Positions 17,060 through 24,714 are shown, counted from the first letter of the stretch. The stretch: DNA of 64,000 bases from Amycolatopsis nivea (GCF_004522235.1 NZ_SDLT01000041.1:1-64000); one strand, 5' to 3'. Notes: generated by a model from the sequence alone, not told the origin. A program made the numbers and translations.

Positions 17060-18285
17060 CCACGGCCTTGATCATCGGCGGGGGAATCGCCGGGCCCGTC
17101 ACGGGGATGGCGCTGCAGAAAGCCGGGATCGACTCGACAATCTACGAGGCGTACCCGACCAGCGCGGACGGAGTCGGCGCGTTTCTCAGCATCATGCACA
17201 ACGGACTCGACGCTCTCGCCGCCGTCGACGCGGCGGACGTCGTGCGCGAAAATTCGTTCCCCGCCAGCAAGGTTGAATTCTTCAACCACCGCGGCACTCG
17301 GCTCGGTGAAGCCCCAATCGGCGGGTCCGCTGGCGACCGCGGACCGCGAATGATCAAACGGTCCACGCTCTACCGCGAGCTCCTCGACGAAGCCAGCCGC
17401 CGCGGCGTCACCGTCCACCACGGCAAACGCCTCACCCACGCGACCACCACACCCGGCGATCCAGTCACCGCGGAATTCGCCGATGGCACCGAAGCGGAGG
17501 GCGATCTGCTGATCGGAGCGGACGGCATCCATTCCGTCACTCGCGCGCTCATCGACCCAGCTGCTCCGAAACCGCGCTATACCGGAGTCATCACGGTCTG
17601 CGGATACGCGAGCCACGCTCCGGCCACGACCGAACCCGGCACCTTTCGGATGACCTACGGCCGCAAGGTATTCTTCGCCTACCTCACCGCACCGGACGGT
17701 CAGACCTGGTGGTTCGCCAACCTCCCCCACCACAGCGCCGAACTCACCAAAGAACAACTCGCCAGCACCACCTCCGAGGAATGGCAACAGCGTGTCGCCG
17801 GACTCCTCGCACGCGACCGGACACCAGCTGCCGACATCGTCCGGGCCAGCGACAGGAGCATCACCGGTGCCAACGGCTACGACATCGCGACTACACCCAC
17901 CTGGCACACCGGAGCGACAATCATCATCGGCGATGCCGCCCATGTCTCCGCACCCAATGCCGGCCACGGCGCCTCCATGGCGATCGAAGACGGCGTCATC
18001 CTCGCCCAATGTCTGCGCGATCTACCTGCTGCACAAGCCTTTAGCGCCTACGAACGCATTCGCCGCCCCCGCGTCGAACGGGTCGTCGCTACCAGTGCTC
18101 GCATGGGCGGCAACGCAACTCCCGGCCCCGTCAAACGGATGATCCGAGACGCCGTCCTCCCCCGGAAACTGAAGAAAGGGCCGCGCAACACCGCGTCCTG
18201 GCTCACTGACCACCACGTTGACTGGAATCAGTCCATCAGGCAACCAGACGACACCCGGGTCGAAACGCCGCCGCACCGTTCCTGA
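17056..18285 (+). CDS. FAD-dependent monooxygenase (class A flavin hydroxylase)
   Basis: 409 residues. The dinucleotide motif GGGIAGPVTGMALQKAG is at residues 8-24, the DG motif is in LLIGADGIHSVTR and the GD motif is in IIIGDAAHVSAPNAGHG. These are the three fingerprints of PHBH-like flavoprotein hydroxylases, which use NAD(P)H and O2. The substrate is unknown. Translationally coupled (ATGA) to the MAB_1171c-type gene, it closes the four-gene operon. The C-terminal 40 residues are Arg/Lys-rich and atypical. Confidence 0.88.
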   Translation: MTTALIIGGGIAGPVTGMALQKAGIDSTIYEAYPTSADGVGAFLSIMHNGLDALAAVDAADVVRENSFPASKVEFFNHRGTRLGEAPIGGSAGDRGPRMIKRSTLYRELLDEASRRGVTVHHGKRLTHATTTPGDPVTAEFADGTEAEGDLLIGADGIHSVTRALIDPAAPKPRYTGVITVCGYASHAPATTEPGTFRMTYGRKVFFAYLTAPDGQTWWFANLPHHSAELTKEQLASTTSEEWQQRVAGLLARDRTPAADIVRASDRSITGANGYDIATTPTWHTGATIIIGDAAHVSAPNAGHGASMAIEDGVILAQCLRDLPAAQAFSAYERIRRPRVERVVATSARMGGNATPGPVKRMIRDAVLPRKLKKGPRNTASWLTDHHVDWNQSIRQPDDTRVETPPHRS

Positions 18286-18387
18286 ACGACGCTCGAGTTC
18301 ATCAGCGACGCCGACGGCCGCCCATTCGTCTCCGCGCGGTTCACCGTTCCAGGCCGTTGACTGCCGTGGTGTCGTGCGTCACGATGG

Positions 18388-18409
18388 GAGCAACAAGAAG
18401 CAAGTTGCT
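18388..18409 (+). promoter_or_regulatory. Operator-like element, copy 1 (22 bp)
   Basis: GAGCAACAA-N2-AGCAA-N-TTGCT. The same arrangement occurs at 20086-20107, with 19 of 22 bases identical. It contains the inverted pair GAGCAAC...GTTGCTC. It sits 12 bp upstream of the start of the three-gene set ending in an XRE/DUF5753 regulator, next to the ribosome site. It is probably an XRE binding site. Confidence 0.6.
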
Positions 18410-18421
18410 CGAAACGGAGGC

Positions 18422-18673
18422 ATGATGCACGTCAAGTTCCTCGGCAAGGACCCCGAATCGCAGGTCGACAACTCGCCGACGCTCTACGCCACCGACCGGA
18501 CGGACCGCGTCACCTACATCGCACAAGGATGGAAGGTGACGGACCCGCAAGCGCTGGCCTCGATCGGCCCGGTCCCTGACCATGAGACCCTGATCGAGAT
18601 CCCCGAAGACGTCCTGAAGTTCTATGCTCGTCGCTACGCGTCGGACAAGCCGGAGGAGGAGCACGCTGACTGA
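18422..18673 (+). CDS. Small conserved hypothetical protein preceding DUF6879
   Basis: 83 residues, acidic (about MMHVKFLGKDPESQVDN to the C-terminus KPEEEHAD) with a beta-rich middle (TDRVTYIAQGWKVTD; DHETLIEIPEDVLKFYARRY). It has no membrane segment or catalytic motif. The ATG at 18422 has a CGGAGG ribosome site. It precedes a DUF6879 gene and an XRE/DUF5753 regulator. Actinomycetes carry many such small acidic protein plus regulator sets, which in Streptomyces include the BldB/WhiJ-type systems. A role as regulator partner is inferred. Confidence 0.75.
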   Translation: MMHVKFLGKDPESQVDNSPTLYATDRTDRVTYIAQGWKVTDPQALASIGPVPDHETLIEIPEDVLKFYARRYASDKPEEEHAD

Positions 18674-19193
18674 GCTGATCAAGCCGGGACCAGAGTTCAG
18701 GCAGCTCTTCCACACCTTCGAGCACACAGCTTTCCGCTTGGAGACCTTCGACCAGTACGACGCGACGTACGAGAACGAGTCGCTGCGCAAGTTCCTCGCC
18801 GGCGAGCCGGACGACCTGCCTTGGATGCAGAGCTGGCTCGACATGATCCGCGAGGCGAAGGCAAAGGGACGGATCTTCAGCCGTGTGCGCATCGTCTCGA
18901 TGCCGCTCACGGACTACAGCCGCTTCGGCGTGTGGTGTTCGCAGTTCACCGGCGGGGCGGGCGAGGACATCCGCTACCTGCCGCGCGGCCTTGCCGACCG
19001 GTTGCCGAAGCACGACTACTGGTTGTTCGACTCACGCAAGCTGGTTCGGATGCACTTCGACGATGACATGGGATTCTTGGGCGGTGAGGTCGTCGAAGAC
19101 CCAGAGCAGGTAGTGCACCATAACTACTGGCGCGATGCTGCCTGGCATCACGCCATACGGCGGGACGATTTTGCCAAGCAACAAAGCCTCTGA
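18666..19193 (+). CDS. DUF6879-family protein (possible CTG start)
   Basis: About 175 residues. Conserved features of this actinobacterial family are visible: FRQLFHTFEHTAFRLET near the N-terminus, then FSRVRIVSMPLTDYSRFGVW, and DYWLFDSRKLVRMHFDDD. The function is unknown; members occur beside XRE/DUF5753 regulators and DUF397 proteins. Homologues begin just before the FxxLFxxFEHTAFRLE motif. The only codon there is a CTG at 18666, which has a perfect GGAGGAGG site about 7 nt upstream and overlaps the previous stop. The ATG at 18624 is the alternative but needs a 50-bp overlap. Confidence 0.8.
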   Translation: MTELIKPGPEFRQLFHTFEHTAFRLETFDQYDATYENESLRKFLAGEPDDLPWMQSWLDMIREAKAKGRIFSRVRIVSMPLTDYSRFGVWCSQFTGGAGEDIRYLPRGLADRLPKHDYWLFDSRKLVRMHFDDDMGFLGGEVVEDPEQVVHHNYWRDAAWHHAIRRDDFAKQQSL

Positions 19194-20046
19194 CCCATCG
19201 AACGTCCATGAGGCGCGCATGGCGCTCGGCGGTCGGCTCCGTGAGCTGCGCGAACAGGCCGGCCTGACCGGCAGGAAGCTCGCGGAGTCGCTGTCGTGGC
19301 ACTTCTCGAAGGTCTCCAAGATCGAAAACGGGAAGCAGAAACCCAGCGAGAGCGACATAACGGCCTGGACAAAGGCAACTGGGCACGAGGGCGAAGCACC
19401 GGCGCTGCTCGCCTCGCTCCGCACGCTGGAGGTTCAGCACGCCGAGTGGCAGCGAATTCTGCGCGGCGGCATCCGGCCGCGACAGAACTCGCTTGCCGAA
19501 CTGGATCAAAAGACACAGCTGTTCCGGGTCTTCGAATCCACCGTGATTCCCGGGCTGCTGCAGACCTCCGAGTACGCTCGCGCGCGCTTCGCGGAAAGCA
19601 TCCGCGTCTTCAAGCTTGCCAACGACATCAACGACGCAGTCGCGGGCCGCATGAAGCGCCAGGACATCTTCTACCGGCCGGACAAGCGCTTCCACTTCGT
19701 TCTCACCGAAGCTGCTCTGCGCTTCCGGCTGTCGTCTGTGCCGGTCATGCTCGGCCAGCTGGACCGCCTGGTCTCCATCTCCGCACTCCCCAACGTCAAG
19801 CTCGGGATCATCGGCTTCGACACTCAGTACACCGCGGCGCCGTGGCACGGGTTCTGGTTGTACGACGATGAAAAGGTCCTAGTGGAGACATACTCCGCGG
19901 CTCTCAATCTCGCCCAGCCCCAGGAGATCGAGCTTTACTCGAACGTCTTCGGCGAGCTGGCCGCCGTCGCAAGCTACGGCCGGGCCGCCCGCGCCGTCAT
20001 CACGCGCGTCATGGACGACCTGGCAGGGCAGCTGCCCCAGGACTAG
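19171..20046 (+). CDS. XRE-family regulator with DUF5753 sensor domain
   Basis: About 291 residues from a TTG at 19171 (an ATG at 19135 is possible but overlaps the previous gene by 59 bp). The N-terminal helix-turn-helix reads ALGGRLRELREQAGLTGRKL, then LSWHFSKVSKIENGKQKPS. The C-terminal DUF5753 domain includes FESTVIPGLLQTSEYARARF and the conserved VPVMLGQLDRLVSI...LPNVKLGIIGF. In actinomycetes these proteins control development and antibiotic genes together with small acidic partners. This one lies between the two copies of the 22-bp element and is the natural candidate to bind them. Confidence 0.88.
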   Translation: MPSNKASDPSNVHEARMALGGRLRELREQAGLTGRKLAESLSWHFSKVSKIENGKQKPSESDITAWTKATGHEGEAPALLASLRTLEVQHAEWQRILRGGIRPRQNSLAELDQKTQLFRVFESTVIPGLLQTSEYARARFAESIRVFKLANDINDAVAGRMKRQDIFYRPDKRFHFVLTEAALRFRLSSVPVMLGQLDRLVSISALPNVKLGIIGFDTQYTAAPWHGFWLYDDEKVLVETYSAALNLAQPQEIELYSNVFGELAAVASYGRAARAVITRVMDDLAGQLPQD

Positions 20047-20085
20047 CGCTGAGTTGCACTGATAGGCGACGGTCTCGTTTGTTGC

Positions 20086-20107
20086 GAGCAACAATGAGCA
20101 ACTTGCT
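20086..20107 (+). promoter_or_regulatory. Operator-like element, copy 2 (22 bp)
   Basis: Same GAGCAACAA-N2-AGCAA-N-TTGCT pattern as at 18388-18409. It is preceded by the palindrome GTTGC-GA-GCAAC (20081-20092). It sits 40 bp after the XRE stop and 67 bp before the radical SAM start, where the promoter of the next operon should be. Confidence 0.6.
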
Positions 20108-20174
20108 TCCGTTGCGATCGTATCTCCTCCTACTCTCCCTGAGTCCGCCCCGGCCGACCTTGGAGACGAGCGAC

Positions 20175-21326
20175 GTGATCACCCCAGTACCTCTGCTCAG
20201 CAAGGACCGGATAGACCAACTCTCCGACCGCGCACGCGAGGTGGTCGAATACCGCAAGAGCGGGCTGAGCCTGAACCACATCCAGGGATGCTCGCTGGGA
20301 TGCGCCTACTGCATCCGGCATACCTACGGGTTGTGGGACAAGGATCAGCCGGTTGCGCTGATGTCCGATGCGCAAGCAGTGGAAGAATTGGTCCACCACC
20401 AGTATTTCCGGCCGCACGTCACGCCGGTCCAGTTGTTCAACCGGGCCACTGAGCCCTTCTTGCCGAGGGTCCGCCCGCACACCTTTGCGGTGCTTGAAGA
20501 GCTGGACGAGCGCGAACTGACCAATCACGTGCTGGTCATCACCCGCCACCAGCTCAAGCCCTACGACATCGACCGGTTGAACCAGCTTCGTCACCTCAAA
20601 GTGACGCTGCTGTTCACCTATTCAGGGATCGGCGACCCGAAGATCGAACCGTACCCTTCGCACGTCGCAGCCGAGTCGTTGAAGATGATGAGCGCGCCCG
20701 CATCGCGGATGTACCGGACGATCCTCTACTGGCGTCCGCTCGTCCCGGGTCTGAACGACACCGATCAGCATCTCGCCGTGGCCCGCGAATTGAGCACGCA
20801 TGCCGACGCTACGGTGTTCACCGGGCTCTTTTACCGCGACCAGATCGCCGCGTACTACAAGGCCAACCGCCTCCCCGAACCCTACCCGGACACCGCACGA
20901 CGCAAGATCGTGCCCGAAACGCTGGAACGTCGCGTGCTCGACGCGTTCGCCAGCTCGACTGCCTTGTTCCGCAAGACTTCCTGCGCCGTCTCGTACGTGC
21001 ACGGCCTGCCCGACTACAACGGTCACTACGGCATCCGGGAGCTCTGCGACATCTGCCCGCTGTCCCAGCTCGAACTATGCGCCGGGGCGCACCGGGTGCC
21101 AAGAGCGGAAGACGTACACCGTTGCGCCAGCGTGTTGCCAGAGGCGGGCGGCGTCAACGTCGTAGACATCTCTGACCGGGCCGTCGTCGTGTCCGGTCTG
21201 GAAAACGAGCAGCCGCGGTACTTCCTGCAGCACGCGTTGGGATTCCAGGTGCACGACGTGAAGCATCCGCACCGTGCGCACCGGCACGGTCGCGCCGACA
21301 TCGGATGGACAGGAGTTCCTGCATGA
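20175..21326 (+). CDS. Radical SAM protein, SPL-like, with C-terminal Cys cluster
   Basis: 383 residues from a GTG at 20175 (site GGAGACG). The radical SAM motif is CSLGCAYC (Cys-x3-Cys-x2-Cys), so a 4Fe-4S cluster and S-adenosylmethionine are expected. A TIM-barrel-like body follows (VLVITRHQLKPYDIDRLNQL; KVTLLFTYSGIGDPKIEPYP). Near the C-terminus CDICPLSQLELC and a further Cys could hold an auxiliary cluster. The barrel segments recall spore-photoproduct-lyase-like proteins, but the reaction is unknown. The ATGA overlap couples it to a DEDDh exonuclease and then a dTMP kinase, so a nucleotide or DNA lesion substrate is plausible. An ATG at 20094 falls inside the operator-like element and is less likely. 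Confidence 0.85.
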   Translation: MITPVPLLSKDRIDQLSDRAREVVEYRKSGLSLNHIQGCSLGCAYCIRHTYGLWDKDQPVALMSDAQAVEELVHHQYFRPHVTPVQLFNRATEPFLPRVRPHTFAVLEELDERELTNHVLVITRHQLKPYDIDRLNQLRHLKVTLLFTYSGIGDPKIEPYPSHVAAESLKMMSAPASRMYRTILYWRPLVPGLNDTDQHLAVARELSTHADATVFTGLFYRDQIAAYYKANRLPEPYPDTARRKIVPETLERRVLDAFASSTALFRKTSCAVSYVHGLPDYNGHYGIRELCDICPLSQLELCAGAHRVPRAEDVHRCASVLPEAGGVNVVDISDRAVVVSGLENEQPRYFLQHALGFQVHDVKHPHRAHRHGRADIGWTGVPA

Positions 21327-21898
21327 CCGACTGGGCTGCGCTCAGCTACGTCGTCGTCGATGTCGAGGGCAACGGACAGCGACCGCCGGACCTGGTCGAG
21401 CTTGCAGCGGTACGGATTGAACACGGGCACCTCGGCGATCCCGCCTCGTGGTTGGTGCGGCCGCCCCGGCCGATCACGCCTTTTGCGAAGCAGATCCACG
21501 GGATCGCCAACGAGCACGTAGCAGCGGCTCCCGCGTTCGCCGAGGTCAGCGCCGAGGTGCGGAAAGCTCTGGACGCCCCAGCGCTCGTCGCCCACAACGC
21601 TCATGTTGACGTCGGTGTGCTGGAACGCGAACTCGGCGATTGGGAATGCCCTGAGGTGTTCGACACGCTCAAGCTCGCGCGACGCCTCCTGCCCGGCCGG
21701 CCGAGCTACAAACTCGGCTCGCTCGTCGAGGCATTCGGGCTTGACCACGGGCTGGCCGACATGCAGAAACCGCATCGCGCGGAGTACGACACGATCGTGA
21801 CCGCTCGGCTCTTCGCTCATCTCGCGAGCAGCCGGTCACTCGAGGAACTCCGGGGCCAGTCGAAACGGGGAGGCGACGATGAACCGTCCCTCTTCTGA
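21323..21898 (+). CDS. 3'-5' exonuclease, DnaQ/RNase T-like (DEDDh)
   Basis: 191 residues. All DEDDh residues are visible: Asp and Glu in VVVDVEGNG (Exo I), Asp in AHNAHVDVGVLERE (Exo II), and His/Asp in KPHRAEYDTIVTARL (Exo III). It resembles the proofreading epsilon domain and would remove nucleotides from 3' ends with two metal ions. It is stand-alone, with no polymerase gene nearby. It overlaps the radical SAM gene by ATGA and the dTMP kinase gene by 20 bp, so the three are probably co-translated. Confidence 0.9.
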   Translation: MTDWAALSYVVVDVEGNGQRPPDLVELAAVRIEHGHLGDPASWLVRPPRPITPFAKQIHGIANEHVAAAPAFAEVSAEVRKALDAPALVAHNAHVDVGVLERELGDWECPEVFDTLKLARRLLPGRPSYKLGSLVEAFGLDHGLADMQKPHRAEYDTIVTARLFAHLASSRSLEELRGQSKRGGDDEPSLF

Positions 21899-22523
21899 TC
21901 CCCGTCGCGGCCTGCTCGTCAGCGTCGACGGCCCGGGCGGAGCGGGAAAGACGACGATCGTCCGGCATCTGGCACAGCTGCTCCTCGCGGAGGGCCGGCA
22001 GGTGCACGTGACGGCGGAGCCGTCGAGCGGTCCGATCGGGAAGCTGGCCGTCGAGCTGACGCCGACTGTTACCGGGCACGCGCTCGCGTGCCTGTACGCG
22101 GCTGACCGGTACCACCACGTGGAAACGGAGATCAAGCCGCGCATCCAGGCTGGCCACATCGTGATCTCCGACCGATTCCTGGCATCGGGGCTGGTCGTCC
22201 AACGCTTCGATGGCGTCGATCCGGTGTTTTTGTGGCAGCTCAACGAAGAGGTCGAACGACCGGACCTCGCGGTCATCCTCGATGCCGACCCCGACGTAAT
22301 CGCCGAGCGGTTGGAAGCACGCGGGCCGCACAACCGATTCCAGCGCCAGCAAGGCAGCAGCCTCCTCGAAACCAGGTTCTACCGGCAAGCGCACGAAATG
22401 CTGGACGAGGCGGGTTTTCACACTCTGGCCGTGGACTGCTCCAACCGTCCGCCCGAGCGTTCGGCCGCGATCATCCGCGACGAACTGAATGCCCTGATCG
22501 AACCCGTTGACGCAGCAAACTGA
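21879..22523 (+). CDS. Thymidylate kinase-like P-loop kinase
   Basis: 214 residues. Visible motifs are the P-loop VSVDGPGGAGKTTIVRHLA, the DRX segment ISDRFLASGLVVQ, the nucleotide-monophosphate helices and a lid ERLEARGPHNRFQRQ with Arg residues. These match dTMP kinase (dTMP + ATP to dTDP + ADP). It is a second, accessory-type copy rather than the housekeeping gene, judging by its setting behind a radical SAM protein and exonuclease. It might act on a modified deoxynucleotide. It overlaps the exonuclease gene by 20 bp. Confidence 0.88.
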   Translation: MNRPSSDPRRGLLVSVDGPGGAGKTTIVRHLAQLLLAEGRQVHVTAEPSSGPIGKLAVELTPTVTGHALACLYAADRYHHVETEIKPRIQAGHIVISDRFLASGLVVQRFDGVDPVFLWQLNEEVERPDLAVILDADPDVIAERLEARGPHNRFQRQQGSSLLETRFYRQAHEMLDEAGFHTLAVDCSNRPPERSAAIIRDELNALIEPVDAAN

Positions 22524-22535
22524 TCGGTGACGGCA

Positions 22536-22664
22536 ATGTCCGGCTTCGACGCAGCAGCCACCCCGGCGGCCTCTTGCGCCTGCTGCACGGCGCGCACGCC
22601 TTCCGGGGACATCGGCGGCGGACGGGTGCGGTCGAGCCCGACGGCGTGCCCATTCTGCCCGTAG
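22536..22664 (+). CDS. Possible small Cys-rich peptide
   Basis: A 42-codon frame from ATG at 22536 reads MSGFDAAATPAASCACCTAR, then about 17 residues, ending ACPFCP. The CxCC and CPFC pairs could bind zinc. It follows the kinase stop by 12 bp, with only a weak GGTGAC ribosome site. It is listed because the two Cys pairs and tight spacing suggest a small co-transcribed protein; chance is not excluded. Confidence 0.3.
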   Translation: MSGFDAAATPAASCACCTARTPSGDIGGGRVRSSPTACPFCP

Positions 22665-22775
22665 CAGCACGCCCAGGCACCCTCTCCCGTCCGCCGCCCC
22701 CTTTGCCGCGGCGGAGGCGGCTGACCCCGACCGGTCGCCTCCGCCGCGTTCCACCCTGAACGAGAGGTGTCCGGA

Positions 22776-23129
22776 ATGGCCGGACCAGCAACACGACGCC
22801 TGTGGACCACGCCCTACACATGCGGGCGCGATGGCCTGCAGCACGAGATCACCGATGAGGCGTTTCGAGCCGCTCGCCAGCGCGGCGTCGCCCTCGTCGC
22901 CGTCTGCGGTCGGGAGTTGGAGTGCTCGCTTGCGATCTCGGCACCCGGTGCCCCGTGTGCGGCGTGCGCTCGAATCGTTCAGCAGTCGCGTGAACGGCAG
23001 TGCGAGATGCAGCGTGCCGTTCTGGTGCTCATCAAGGACGGGCAGGAAGGGCGGCATCGCCGGCCCCGGTCGATTCGCTGGCCACGCCGCGTTCACGGGC
23101 GAAGCCAGCATGCTTGGAGGGCGTCATGA
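22776..23129 (+). CDS. Small Cys-containing conserved hypothetical protein
   Basis: About 117 residues. The recognisable part is residues 8-75: RLWTTPYTCGRDGLQHEITD, a short helix, VALVAVCGRELECSL and GAPCAACARIVQ. Four or five Cys with a final CxxC suggest a zinc ribbon. The C-terminal 35 residues are Arg-rich. Proteins with this TPYT...LQHEITDEAF pattern are common, uncharacterised small proteins in Pseudonocardiaceae. The ATG follows GAGAGG. It overlaps the next gene by ATGA. Confidence 0.65.
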   Translation: MAGPATRRLWTTPYTCGRDGLQHEITDEAFRAARQRGVALVAVCGRELECSLAISAPGAPCAACARIVQQSRERQCEMQRAVLVLIKDGQEGRHRRPRSIRWPRRVHGRSQHAWRAS

Positions 23130-23473
23130 CCAACGGCGACAAGCCAACGCAGACCAACCGCGCACGCGAGACTGCCGCGCCGATTCTCGTTCGGGAGCGG
23201 GACTGCACCGCGGAAGGCGAAGCGAAGTTCCTGAAAATCCTCGGCAGGGCGCGGGTGTACAACGAGGCGACCACCGATGGCATCCTGGTTCTGGACTTGG
23301 CGGAATTGGCACGGTCCAGGCACCTGCTCGCATGTTGGGCTGATCTTCGGTTGCGGGAGCTTCCCTCGTACTCGACGGGCCGACTGCCCGTTAGCCTGCC
23401 CGCGCAAGACATGCTCGCCGAACTGTTCGGACGCAACAGGAACCGACTGCTCGCTGAGCTGAAGGCAGCCTGA
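23126..23473 (+). CDS. Hypothetical protein
   Basis: 115 residues, start ATG 23126 with site GGAGGG and an ATGA overlap with the previous gene. The central segment (FLKILGRARVYNEATTDGIL, then VLDLAELARSRHLLACWADL) is helix-rich, and the C-terminus is LPAQDMLAELFGRNRNRLLAELKAA. I do not recognise the family. Tight linkage suggests that it works with the preceding Cys-containing protein. Confidence 0.65.
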   Translation: MTNGDKPTQTNRARETAAPILVRERDCTAEGEAKFLKILGRARVYNEATTDGILVLDLAELARSRHLLACWADLRLRELPSYSTGRLPVSLPAQDMLAELFGRNRNRLLAELKAA

Positions 23474-23742
23474 CATGCCCGGGACCAGCCCTCCTGCGGC
23501 GTCTTACAAGGTGTGTCTCGGGTTTCTCCCTTTCGTTCTTCGCCGCGAGGCAGTCATGCACAAGGTTTCGCAGAAGCTCCTCCGGATCCTGTGCCGCGGA
23601 CACACCTGGCTCGGGACCAGCGAATGCGGAGTCATGTGCCTTGCCGACGGGGAGCCTCCCGGCGGCCTCGTTCCGATGTGGTGCATCAAATGTTTCCCGG
23701 CGGGCACTGTGCCCGCCTCGCGTAGGAGAGGAGCCAGCAGCC
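23474..23742 (+). other. Region with an uncertain Cys-rich reading frame
   Basis: An open frame begins at 23475, directly after the previous stop, with an internal ATG at 23556 (MHKVSQKLLRILCRGHTWLG). It contains ECGVMC and MWCIKC pairs that would suit a zinc site. The frame stays open far beyond the next ribosome site without looking like a protein, so its real end is unclear. It may be a small zinc-binding protein disrupted by a frameshift, or non-coding. Confidence 0.25.
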
Positions 23743-23928
23743 GTGACCGCCTGGCCCCATACCGCGCAGGACGCGGCACGAATTCCCCCAGGACGCGCAG
23801 AACCCCCGGGCCAACCGGACGAGATGGAGCTGCCCTCCGTGACGTGCCCGCGCCCTCTGGACGACTGGATTGCCACGGGGATCGCGTGGCCGGTCGGAGA
23901 TTTCGACCTCCTGCCGGTCACCCGCTAA
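23743..23928 (+). CDS. Small hypothetical protein
   Basis: 61 residues from a GTG at 23743 with a strong AGGAGAGGAG ribosome site. It is Pro-rich at the N-terminus, then LPSVTCPRPLDDWIATGIAW and a short hydrophobic end. No family is recognised. The strong ribosome site is the main support. The 258 bp between its stop and the Nudix gene hold several open frames that look like shadows. Confidence 0.4.
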   Translation: MTAWPHTAQDAARIPPGRAEPPGQPDEMELPSVTCPRPLDDWIATGIAWPVGDFDLLPVTR

Positions 23929-24186
23929 CAGCGAGGGTTGCCTGCGCTGCGCCGAGGCCGGGGGCACCTGGAGATTTCGCGACAGGAACTCTGCCTCCTC
24001 CGTCCACAACGAGGAAGGCACCGGCATTCGTTCGTTTGCCCCAGGAATACGGGCGCTCGTACGGCTTCGTGCACCGGTTTTGTCCGAGTCCGGAATCCGC
24101 ATGCGCAGCCGAGGCGGCGTTGTCCGCCAGCTTCGCCCGGACACACCTATCGGCTGAAGCCCGCACGACGTGATCGGAGACCAGTT

Positions 24187-24627
24187 ATGCGCAACGACGC
24201 CATCCACGAGCATGGTCCGCGTGTCGTGGCCTATGCGCTGATCGGCCGTGAAGAAGACCTCCTGTTCATCACCGACGACACCGGCGCGCTCGTCTTGCCG
24301 GGCGGCCCGGTCCCCGACGGCGAACCAGTCGAGCACGCACTCCGCCGCACCCTGCGCGACCAGATCGACGGAACGATCGCCGGACTGGAATTCTGCGCCG
24401 TGATCGAACACGAAGCTAGCAAAGAGCCGCCCAATTCGTTGTCTGAGCTGGCGTTCTTGTTTGACGTGACGCTCGACGACACCGACCGCATCGCCGCTCG
24501 CCGGCCTCATGCGCATCGGTGGGCCGGCGAGACTGATGTCGCATTGCTGCGTCCGGCAATGATCGCCGACGCGCTCAGGTCCGGCGACCTATCCGCAGGC
24601 GCTCCCTGGCGGGCGTGGACACCGTGA
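24187..24627 (+). CDS. Nudix-fold protein with degenerate Nudix box
   Basis: 146 residues. The fold is recognisable (RVVAYALIGREEDLLFITDD; LVLPGGPVPDGEPVEHALRR). The box aligns as G-x5-E-x7-R, but the catalytic REUxEE is RTLRDQ, so the metal-binding glutamates are missing and pyrophosphohydrolase activity is doubtful. It could be a nucleotide-binding sensor. The ATG at 24187 follows GGAGACC. It lies in the accessory region after the small Cys-rich genes, in the same direction. Confidence 0.75.
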   Translation: MRNDAIHEHGPRVVAYALIGREEDLLFITDDTGALVLPGGPVPDGEPVEHALRRTLRDQIDGTIAGLEFCAVIEHEASKEPPNSLSELAFLFDVTLDDTDRIAARRPHAHRWAGETDVALLRPAMIADALRSGDLSAGAPWRAWTP

Positions 24628-24714
24628 CCGCATCCAGAACCGTCTCCTGCCGTCGCTCACGGGCCGAGGCAGGACAACGGATTGCCCGCACTCAAGCACG
24701 CAGGAGGAGCCCAA

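Noticed and set aside
14789..18285. Classifying the EspR-like/ImmA genes as a toxin-antitoxin pair
   Set aside because: The protease and regulator are co-transcribed with a membrane protein and a monooxygenase; nothing resembles a toxin.
20094..20174. Upstream ATG start for the radical SAM protein
   Set aside because: It lies inside the repeated operator-like element and gives a Leu/Ser/Pro-rich N-terminus unlike the family; GTG 20175 has a ribosome site.
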